A stretch of 49,894 bases of DNA from Kangiellaceae bacterium (GTDB taxonomy: Bacteria > Pseudomonadota > Gammaproteobacteria > Enterobacterales > Kangiellaceae), in the NCBI GenBank assembly GCA_016743995.1, contig JADGFG010000006.1, positions 1 through 49,894 on the forward strand. Direction: 5' to 3'. The notes below the pieces were generated by a model. It did no database searches. It was given only the letters and a program-made list of their open reading frames with translations, and was not told the origin of the DNA. A program made the translations under genes and the position numbers. This document shows, in pieces, positions 43,112 through 49,894 of this stretch (the stretch's first letter is position 1; the number at the start of each line of letters is the position of its first letter).

Positions 43112-44357
43112 TGGTGGAGAACTTGCTTTTAATACTGATGATTTGCTCGGTGAGCCTGGTACGCAAGGAGCTGTTTACAAGACTGAGTTATTTAATCTCT
43201 CTGTGGCGGTAAAGGTCTACCACGCTAACGCATGGATAAAAATTGAAGAACGAACCCGGTATCTGGTCAAACAGCATGATGTCCAGTTGATTCCAAACTT
43301 ATGTTTACCCTTATCAATCGGACAGTGTAGCGATACCGGTGATTTTGCAGTGATCATGCCTTACGTCGATGCAATACCGTTTGACCAGTTTCTTGAAGAG
43401 GAGATGCCAGATATTGTAAAGCGCGTTGAAATGTCCATTCAATTTATGCAGTTATGTAACCTGCTAGAGGAAAAAGGCATAGCACATGGCGACCTGAGTT
43501 ACAGTAACGTGGTAGTCGACCGGGCAACTCATCAGATATATTTGATCGACCTTGATAATTTTATCTGTTGTGATAATACTATTTGTTATCCTCCCGCCTT
43601 TGGTACGTATGAACTCATAAGCCCAGAGCTACGACAGGGTTTCCATAATAACAATAATAATTGTAATCGTAATAATCATCAAACACCGATTCCAACTATT
43701 TTTAGTGAACGTTTCAGTTACGCAATTGTTCTGTCTGAACTTTTACTAAATCAACACCCCGCGGCTGATGCGAAAGATCCCGGTGATTTTTTCAATTTGA
43801 TGGTCGCCGGTGATTTTCCAACTTTTGACTCGGCGAATGAAAGATTATCGACTGAATTGTTTGAATTGTTTCATAACAGCTTTTCATTAAAAGTAGAAAA
43901 TAGACCAACTGCAAAACACTGGTTGAACACACTGTTAGTTATTGTCGCTAACCAGTCGTTGGTAATTCACAGCTGTGGAACACCGCAGTTTATTTCAAAA
44001 GAAGATGAGCTTTGTCGACATTGCGGTAATTTATTAGTTTTACAACATGGTATGACATTAGTGTTGCACGAGGGAAATGGAAACCTGAATACAATTGAGG
44101 CAGATTGCTTTGTTGGTAGAAATGATTTTATCGATTCACCGCTTACCATTAGCTCCAGGCACCTTAAATTCAGGTGTAATGGCATTGACTGGTTTATGAC
44201 ACCCGTTGGTCGAAACCAGACCGGAGCATGGACAGCGAGAGCGCTAGACTGGGTGCCGCTCGAAAATGGGAAAGAATATCGTTTAGCTAAACAATACTTC
44301 CCTCTCAAATTATGGGTTGGTGGACATAAAGCGGTCCTTGAGCAGACAGCGGTTTAA
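43086..44357 (+). CDS. Ser/Thr kinase with zinc-ribbon and FHA domain (TerY-P triad)
   Basis: The protein has 423 residues in three parts. Kinase-like domain about 20-285: AVKVYHA (Lys43), IAHGDLSYSNVVVD (Asp136, Asn141), LIDLDNF replacing DFG with Asp at 155 or 157. A small zinc-ribbon-like insert follows at 297-313 (CGTP...CRHC). The C-terminal FHA domain, about 320-415, shows CFVGRND and SSRHLKF, the canonical GR and S-x-x-H. FHA binds phosphothreonine, so the kinase may read its own or a partner's phosphorylation. An Asn-rich stretch around 188-198 is a short low-complexity loop. ATG overlaps the PP2C gene. Confidence 0.88.
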   Translation: MKRIIKLNSGGELAFNTDDLLGEPGTQGAVYKTELFNLSVAVKVYHANAWIKIEERTRYLVKQHDVQLIPNLCLPLSIGQCSDTGDFAVIMPYVDAIPFDQFLEEEMPDIVKRVEMSIQFMQLCNLLEEKGIAHGDLSYSNVVVDRATHQIYLIDLDNFICCDNTICYPPAFGTYELISPELRQGFHNNNNNCNRNNHQTPIPTIFSERFSYAIVLSELLLNQHPAADAKDPGDFFNLMVAGDFPTFDSANERLSTELFELFHNSFSLKVENRPTAKHWLNTLLVIVANQSLVIHSCGTPQFISKEDELCRHCGNLLVLQHGMTLVLHEGNGNLNTIEADCFVGRNDFIDSPLTISSRHLKFRCNGIDWFMTPVGRNQTGAWTARALDWVPLENGKEYRLAKQYFPLKLWVGGHKAVLEQTAV

Positions 44358-44359
44358 AA

Positions 44360-44383
44360 ATTCGAGTATTCGAGTATTCGAGT
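44360..44383 (+). repeat. Tandem 8-bp repeat (ATTCGAGT x3)
   Basis: Three exact copies of ATTCGAGT start 3 bp after the kinase stop. A microsatellite of no obvious function; copy-number variation could alter spacing to the next gene. Confidence 0.85.
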
Positions 44384-44405
44384 AGCCATTTTTAATATCA
44401 ATAAA

Positions 44406-44456
44406 GGTTACATAAATTGAAAGATTACATAAGTTGAAAGGTTACATAAATTGAGG
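44406..44456 (+). repeat. Tandem 17-bp repeat (x3) before the membrane protein
   Basis: Three near-identical 17-mers, each GRTTACATAARTTGARR, occupy 44406-44422, 44423-44439 and 44440-44456. The last copy ends in GAGG, which becomes part of the ribosome-binding site of the gene at 44466. They could be iterated regulator sites. Confidence 0.8.
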
Positions 44457-44465
44457 TGAATAATT

Positions 44466-45536
44466 ATGACCATAGCACTTAACAAAGCATTTAGGATACC
44501 GACAGATGAAATAACTCGAACCAATCGAATTATTTTAATGACCACAATATTTATTGTAATCATCGGGCTGTTTCCCAACTTTTATTCCTGGCAAATGACT
44601 GCTACAGGTATGCTTCTTTCTGGTTTTATACCACCGGATACAACATTGATACAGTCAGAGGGAATCACCCTCATTCTCGCGGCGGTAATTCAACTGGGAA
44701 TATTTCTACTATTTAACTTGATCCCCGTTTTATTTAAATGCACTAACATGCGATGGTGGTCAAAATCGATTTCCTTTATCGTACTGATATTCTTTTTAAG
44801 CGCGCTTATACTAGTGAGCTGGGGATATTCATTATTTTCCACTACCTTGAACTCCGTAGGTGGAGAGATAGCGCTTAATATGGAAGGTAAAGTTGAAAAT
44901 TACTTTCAATCACTTAAAAACATCGATCAGCAAATTATAGGAAATTATCAGAAACACCTGAATAATCTCACTAAAATGGCAAATCAGGCAGCGCAAGGCA
45001 AAGACGGTACAAACATCGCCAGATGTGGTTCAATATGTAATGGATTTCTCAGAAATAGATTAAGGTTGAGCCAGAAGTATCTGATTTTATCGAGTCAATC
45101 AGTGTCATCGCTTTTCTCCTACTATGAGAATAAAGCATTACCCGTAGTATTAGATGCGATTAATCAAAATGAATACCCTGACATCTTAGCAAAGGTAAAA
45201 CACTACAAACACTTCTTACTTGAAATTGGCGCAGCAGATGATATTTCTATTCAATTAGAACAACTCATTAAGCAAAAATCTGAACTGACAAAAAAAATCG
45301 ACTCCTCCAGCAGTAACCAGCAAGATTTACTGATTGATTATATTAAAGAGCAATTGAACAGATTATGGCAAGGTGATCACAGGTTTAATTCAACGCTAGT
45401 TTTTAGTCTGGTGATGGCTGTTATTCCTGATATAGTTAATTTGTCGCTGATATTTTGTATATTTATCATTATGCATATTGACGCTGCTGTTTTTGTCAAT
45501 CGAAAAAGAAAGATTCAAGTTGCTATTAATCCATAA
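44466..45536 (+). CDS. Four-TM membrane protein with coiled-coil extracytoplasmic loop
   Basis: The protein has 356 residues. Hydrophobic spans at about 24-44, 65-88, 100-122 and 312-340, with a large central region (about 125-310) that is helical and coiled-coil-like and contains a Cys pair (ARCGSIC). The C-terminus is basic. No enzymatic motif. It follows the kinase gene by about 110 bp including tandem repeats and GAGGTG before the ATG, so it may be co-transcribed with the triad. Plausible role: the membrane sensor or effector of the phosphorylation module. This is inference from position. Confidence 0.65.
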   Translation: MTIALNKAFRIPTDEITRTNRIILMTTIFIVIIGLFPNFYSWQMTATGMLLSGFIPPDTTLIQSEGITLILAAVIQLGIFLLFNLIPVLFKCTNMRWWSKSISFIVLIFFLSALILVSWGYSLFSTTLNSVGGEIALNMEGKVENYFQSLKNIDQQIIGNYQKHLNNLTKMANQAAQGKDGTNIARCGSICNGFLRNRLRLSQKYLILSSQSVSSLFSYYENKALPVVLDAINQNEYPDILAKVKHYKHFLLEIGAADDISIQLEQLIKQKSELTKKIDSSSSNQQDLLIDYIKEQLNRLWQGDHRFNSTLVFSLVMAVIPDIVNLSLIFCIFIIMHIDAAVFVNRKRKIQVAINP

Positions 45537-46017
45537 AATAGTTTTGTTATACGTCGAAAAGCACAAGGTATCTGCTATAGCGAATGAAGAAAAATATCAG
45601 TATTGAACTTATCCTTTTCTTTACCGCAAACAAATAGTTGAAGCAGCACTTAAATCAGAACTTGTTCTTATAGAATAAATGTGCACTACAACTGTAAGTC
45701 TCTTTTATCTAGCCAGCAAATAATTCAGTCAATAAAACTTGTCGTCACACAATTAAACCGCCCTGCCTTAGTCGTAATACTGGCCAATTTGTCATAAAAG
45801 CATTGATTATTAAACAAGAGAACCGTTTACTTATATTGATTGTTTCTTGTTAACTCTGGCTTTTTGAAATACGGAATATGCGGTGATATTGCTAATGTCT
45901 GTATGTGCGAGCTATCTCAAAGGTAAGCGTAGAAGACTTTTGATATTGAGTTAACTCGCGTATTCTGTCAAGTACTGCATACACCAATAGCGATAACAAG
46001 TCATTGTATTAATAGTA
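45537..46017. other. Intergenic gap between convergent genes
   Basis: About 480 bases with stops in all frames and no strong hairpin or repeat. Nothing is recognised. Confidence 0.5.
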
Positions 46018-47727
46018 CTATATTCTTATTTTTGACAAGCCCTTGATAACCATCCGGGTTAGTTTTTTTAACAAAGGTACCTTATGTTCATTACTGCTAT
46101 TGAAGCTTTTGACGGGTAAATCATTATAATAGTTTAAGCGTTTTAATTTTAAAGGTCGCGAACCACTCAGGTCTACAATAATATTACCCCGTTCAAAATT
46201 AAGAAAACGTTTAACCTGTTCAGGATCCATCACGTGAGACTCTTCAAATATTTTCTCGTTGTTCTTGTCTTTTGTTTTTATGCGACACTTACCTAAGCGT
46301 CTTGAAACTGTTTCTATCGTCCCTTCGTGATTGCCAGGCATATAAATAATTGCATCTGCATTTCCAGAAAAGCCATCAGCAGTCTTATTGTAAACAGCAT
46401 CAAGACCACCACGATCCTGCACCACATACACTGCGAGAATTCCATAACCACGCATCAGCGGCGCACTGGTTTCAATATATTCGTTATATCCTTGTGATTG
46501 AAACTCGTCGATAGCAAATAAACAGGGAATCTTTTTATTACCAGGAATTGACTCAAATGTATAAGTTATCAAATTGGTCAATAATCTGCTGAATCCAGAA
46601 AGCTCCAGCTTGATTGAGGTTGCCGGTGCGACAAAAGAGAGATAAACATCATCTTTATATTTTAACTCTTCACATAAAAAGGTTGATTTTCCCTTTAAGA
46701 TGGGTAGCATATCAGGATATCCCAACCACTCTAACTGGCCCTGTGCAGTTGTTAAAACATTACCTCGCGTAGCTGGATTTTCACGCAAAATAGTTGACGC
46801 CTGTTTGGCAATAAATCCGTTGTACGCCGGATTTTTTTCCATGATGCGTAACAGAGTTATAATCGGATCATCTTTACCGCCTCCTTTGCTCTTATCAGGC
46901 TTAATCCACCAGTAGCCTCTGCACAGAAGGTCATAACAGGTTATCAAATCATGATCTTGTGGTTTGTGAGCTGTGTAAACATGCAATATTATTGCCTTCC
47001 ATAAATTACGGGCATGGACAGTAAATATTGGATTCTTCTCCCCCTCTTCCTTTTTGATTAAAGCTTCTGCTATTTTAACGGCTACTCGAACAGCAACGTC
47101 TTTGTTACCCACACGTTTTTCAGCAGCTTTCATTTCATCAAACACATTCCAGATAACATTATTCAGGTTTGAATCATAAGGCGCAATAATATGTAACGTT
47201 TTTTTAAGTAACCCTTTAAGAATACGAGTGATTTCTCCTTTGGGATCAATATAAAACGCACTCGATGACCAGCAGGATAACACTAATGTAAGGTAAGCGC
47301 TTTTCCCTGAACCTGTTTGACCTAACAGGACAATATGCCTTTTTATATTGATTCCCACTGGCATCAACCAGCCAATTCCAAAGATCATTAATCGCCCAAT
47401 TGGAAAATAGGATGGCCGGTACATTAATGTACAGGTAAAAAGAGGATGAAGAAATCCACCCGACGCGCCTTTTCCAAACACAAAAACTTCCTGCCACCAT
47501 TCAGAAATTTTCATCCAGCCTCTAACTACAACACGCCAGGGTATTATATTTGGCCAGCGGCTAAACTGGTTAATATGATACAACCCTGAAAGTCGAGCTA
47601 TTCCCAGTACTAGTGAACGCAACATACTTATGCCGAAAGCGATGTCGAGATAGATAATCACTGCATAAAAAGGGTCTATTGATTGAACTAAATCAACCAG
47701 TCGCTGTAGTATTTGTTCCAGGTTCAT
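46018..47727 (-). CDS. Orphan VirD4/TraG-type coupling ATPase
   Basis: The protein has 569 residues. N-terminal membrane spans at about 18-45 and 108-127 match a type IV coupling protein. Walker A GQTGSGKS at 136-143, FYIDPKGE at 158-165 (a VirD4 hallmark), Walker B LFAIDE at 403-408, then YVVQDRGGL. Both ATPase motifs are intact. No relaxase, pilus or mating-pair genes are in view, so classical conjugation seems unlikely from this locus. It follows the Asn/Gln-rich gene by 39 bp. It may use the fold to move DNA or proteins for the neighbouring system. Confidence 0.87.
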   Translation of the reverse strand: MNLEQILQRLVDLVQSIDPFYAVIIYLDIAFGISMLRSLVLGIARLSGLYHINQFSRWPNIIPWRVVVRGWMKISEWWQEVFVFGKGASGGFLHPLFTCTLMYRPSYFPIGRLMIFGIGWLMPVGINIKRHIVLLGQTGSGKSAYLTLVLSCWSSSAFYIDPKGEITRILKGLLKKTLHIIAPYDSNLNNVIWNVFDEMKAAEKRVGNKDVAVRVAVKIAEALIKKEEGEKNPIFTVHARNLWKAIILHVYTAHKPQDHDLITCYDLLCRGYWWIKPDKSKGGGKDDPIITLLRIMEKNPAYNGFIAKQASTILRENPATRGNVLTTAQGQLEWLGYPDMLPILKGKSTFLCEELKYKDDVYLSFVAPATSIKLELSGFSRLLTNLITYTFESIPGNKKIPCLFAIDEFQSQGYNEYIETSAPLMRGYGILAVYVVQDRGGLDAVYNKTADGFSGNADAIIYMPGNHEGTIETVSRRLGKCRIKTKDKNNEKIFEESHVMDPEQVKRFLNFERGNIIVDLSGSRPLKLKRLNYYNDLPVKSFNSSNEHKVPLLKKLTRMVIKGLSKIRI

Positions 47728-47765
47728 TTTCTTTCCCCCATTTTACCCAGGTATAATCTACCGTA

Positions 47766-48377
47766 TTAATCCAGATTGAGATCGATGCCAACTTCCTGAT
47801 TCATTGTCACCTCACTTTCACTCATGATAATATTTTTATTAGTGATATTATTTTCATGAGTGATAGAATTTTCATTAGTTACAATATTTTCAATCAGCTC
47901 ATTTTCCTCCCCTTGTGCTATTGAAAGTTCTGTTTGTTGATTGATATCTGCCTGCTGATAAAGGTCATTTTGTAAAGCGTCTTGAAGGACTTCATTGTGA
48001 TTATCAATAATCGTCCCATTGGGCATAGCAATTGCCTGCTCAACTCTTTCCTCTCTGGCATGCTGGTATTGCTGCGACATATCCTGAACCGATTGAGCAC
48101 ATAATATTCCGCCGAGCATTAATGCATTGATTGCATCCTCCTGATGTAGTTGAGTCGGTTGTTGCAACTCATTAAAATTATTTTCTGTACCGACTACGGC
48201 CACATTATGATTTAAGTCATGCTGAATCTCGTTAAGTTTTTCTACGGCTTCACTGCGACTATGTTCTGTTGATGCGCGTTGCATCGAATTTTCCATTTCA
48301 GTTTGCAGTGCATATTCACGTTTATCTTCGAGCGTACAATCGAGTGACTGGTTGCTGGTGTTTGTATCATCGTTCAT
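47766..48377 (-). CDS. Asn/Gln/Glu-rich hypothetical protein with hexapeptide repeats
   Basis: The protein has 203 residues, acidic and polar, with no signal or clear membrane segment apart from a short ALMLGGILCAQSV. The C-terminal part contains four hexapeptide-like units (NIVTNE, NSITHE, NNITNK, NIIMSE), matching an 18-bp tandem at about 47822-47900. Overall disorder is likely. It is located directly upstream of the VirD4-like gene with 38 bp between them, so it may be a substrate, adaptor or scaffold of that ATPase. No family recognised. Confidence 0.6.
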   Translation of the reverse strand: MNDDTNTSNQSLDCTLEDKREYALQTEMENSMQRASTEHSRSEAVEKLNEIQHDLNHNVAVVGTENNFNELQQPTQLHQEDAINALMLGGILCAQSVQDMSQQYQHAREERVEQAIAMPNGTIIDNHNEVLQDALQNDLYQQADINQQTELSIAQGEENELIENIVTNENSITHENNITNKNIIMSESEVTMNQEVGIDLNLD

Positions 48378-48523
48378 GGAAACTACCTCTATTGTCTGGT
48401 TAATTCAGATAGACAATAGCAGTGTTGAACCGATGAACAAATCCAATAAATTGGAAGATTTGAGTTTCAGAAAGAATTGAAAAATTAAATAGTTACTATT
48501 ATTGGAGGTAAGAATTTCCTATA

Positions 48524-49510
48524 TCAATCTATATCCACGACTTCATAATAAACAGTTGCAGCCCCAAAATTAAACGTTGAAGCTTCTGACGTCCTCTTGA
48601 CCTCTCTACTGTAGCATTCAACCAGGTTATACAGATCACTTCGTGTCAAAAAATAGCATTTTTGAGCGGTATCCAGGCTCGCTAGATTATCAAATTGAAT
48701 AAATGGCTTTTTCAGCATGAGAAAATATAACTGTTGTGCGCCACTAAAATAAGCTTGTAATCTGGGTGATAAGATTAATCGATCATCTTCGGGGTTAATC
48801 TGATAATGATCGTGCTGGTCTTGTTCATTGACTATGAGTACACCATGATATTGTTTGTCTTCTTCATAAATTGCAAAGCCGCCGGGTATTGCACAAAATA
48901 GCGCTGAATAATATTCGCCAGCCGAGACCGTGTCAGGTAGATCGATACCTACGGTAAATTGTTCACCCTTTTTGTAGGTCGGCACCGGTGGGTTATCAGC
49001 GGTATCAATCGTATCGCCTACATTTAGCATTCGAAAAGAACTAGTTGATAGTGAGTAGATATTCAGTTTACCAAGATTGTTCAGTAGCTTAGAGTTTAAT
49101 TTTGATAAAGCGGTGGCATCTTCAAAGCTCCAGCCCAGCAGCACTTTAAGATCGGCATAGGAAGCGTTTACCAACTGGTTTAATGTGAGAGTAATGCTTT
49201 TTTCTTCTGCTAAAAACTGAAGAAACTGATCAATTTCGTCACGGGTAAAGGGAATTGGAGCTTTGCTTAAGAATGGATTTCGTAGTACTTCATTGAACAA
49301 GCGGTCGTGTTTACTCCAGTACATTTTGTTGTTTCTGGATAAATCTAAAGTGCCATCACCATCACATAATTCTGGATAGATAGCCAGTAATAATCGAGTT
49401 TTATTATCTTTGTCTATTCCGAGCGTATCGAGTATCAACTTCATTTTTTCATGTTTTTCTTCAATACTTCTGAAATAAACTTTTTTATCATCGTAAAGTA
49501 TACTTGACAT
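48524..49510 (-). CDS. Uncharacterised 328-aa protein, possible DUF4384-like domain
   Basis: The N-terminal half (to about 150) is helical and charged. Residues from about 168 to 285 look like an all-beta domain: TYKKGEQFTVGIDLP, GEYYSALFCAIPGGFAIY, RLILSPRLQAYFSG and QLYFLMLKKPF. This order (Gly then hydrophobic strand, P-x-strand, G-x-Q-x-L late strand, pf) resembles DUF4384 ligand or peptidoglycan-associated domains, but the match is by eye. No signal peptide. It is first of three minus-strand genes facing the TerY-P triad. Function unknown. Confidence 0.55.
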   Translation of the reverse strand: MSSILYDDKKVYFRSIEEKHEKMKLILDTLGIDKDNKTRLLLAIYPELCDGDGTLDLSRNNKMYWSKHDRLFNEVLRNPFLSKAPIPFTRDEIDQFLQFLAEEKSITLTLNQLVNASYADLKVLLGWSFEDATALSKLNSKLLNNLGKLNIYSLSTSSFRMLNVGDTIDTADNPPVPTYKKGEQFTVGIDLPDTVSAGEYYSALFCAIPGGFAIYEEDKQYHGVLIVNEQDQHDHYQINPEDDRLILSPRLQAYFSGAQQLYFLMLKKPFIQFDNLASLDTAQKCYFLTRSDLYNLVECYSREVKRTSEASTFNFGAATVYYEVVDID

Positions 49511-49894
49511 TATAGTCTCACTTGCTTTTTCTATTTATATTAATAGTGATAGAGTATATCAGGCATTATTCTGTCAGGAATTCCAGAATCCTGGATTGAT
49601 TTCCTGAAGGATACCCTTTAAGCGCACAGCCATTATTAAAACTCTTTGAAAAGAATGTTCCGAAAAAAGTTCCGCTTAATCTAATGCCTGTATTCTTGAG
49701 TAACCCGGGATAATCATATTTCGCACGCCGTACGACTGGTCTGGCCTCTACGCCATAAACTGGGTTTAGTCGTAACAACACTGGCAGGCTCTCCCTTGAT
49801 ATCAATCAGTTCTATTTATTGTTTTTTGTATTGATTGTCTTTTCCCGCGCTGCGACGAAGGATTACTGCTTTTACTGTTTACCAGTAGTCCTAC
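49511..49894. other. Right-edge region without a confident gene
   Basis: About 380 bases up to the window edge. A TTG-started frame at 49566-49805 has no ribosome site and an unusual composition, so it is not called. Nothing else is recognised. Confidence 0.45.

Noticed and set aside
49566..49805. A 79-aa frame at the right edge.
   Set aside because: It starts at TTG without a ribosome site, has no recognisable domain and shows odd composition.

Overview
The window reads as chromosomal DNA of a low-GC gammaproteobacterium. The housekeeping order folC - dedD/SPOR - cvpA - purF, the AcnB-type aconitase, a FAD-linked lactate/glycolate-type dehydrogenase and a gammaproteobacterial dif site all support this. 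The genus is not resolved; a marine lineage such as Kangiellaceae is only a guess.

Layout. (1) 1-5.7 kb is an accessory block, nearly all on the minus strand. It holds the end of a probable IS256-like element, an overlapping trio of small genes, an anchored hypothetical protein, a RelA/SpoT-type alarmone synthetase, a zinc-ribbon membrane protein and an AlbA_2/HATPase (Schlafen-like) regulator. Related 3' tags follow several genes, and a leader of about 120-145 bp is duplicated upstream of two of them. (2) 5.9-8.6 kb holds a carboxylesterase, a stand-alone CARF-like protein with no CRISPR locus in view, a 0.7 kb non-coding gap with a possible structured element, and a YbaK-type deacylase. (3) 9-28 kb is mostly core metabolism and envelope: acnB, folC, dedD, cvpA, purF, a PlsC-like acyltransferase, a propeller/Y_Y_Y sensor ending in a degenerate GGDEF domain, a ZIP-like carrier overlapping a FAD oxidase, TauE/SafE divergent from LysR, a ZnuD-like TonB receptor with a small His/Cys partner, and a WG-repeat exported protein. 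(4) 28-30.4 kb is a toxin-antitoxin strip (ParDE-like, then PrlF-YhaV, each with a palindromic operator) followed by transposon debris: an IS end and a frameshifted RAYT.

(5) 30.7-37.4 kb is a complete Wadjet operon, jetABCD, with every internal junction overlapping. Only about 160 bp after jetD lies a near-perfect chromosomal dif site (37587-37614), so the replication terminus is inside this window. (6) 37.8-41 kb holds a CPBP protease, a membrane LytTR regulator and a tyrosine recombinase behind a 46-bp near-continuous hairpin. (7) 41-49.5 kb holds a TerY-P signalling triad: a vWA protein divergent from a small ORF, a PP2C phosphatase and a kinase-zinc ribbon-FHA protein. A four-TM coiled-coil membrane protein follows. 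Facing it is a minus-strand group of three genes: a 328-aa protein with a possible DUF4384-like domain, an Asn/Gln-rich repeat protein, and an orphan VirD4/TraG-type ATPase with no other conjugation genes.

The region around dif is therefore loaded with defence-type modules: Wadjet, TerY-P, alarmone synthetase, AlbA_2 and two TA pairs. The part least explained by known systems is 44.4-49.5 kb, where a secretion-type coupling ATPase and two uncharacterised proteins sit next to the TerY-P triad.
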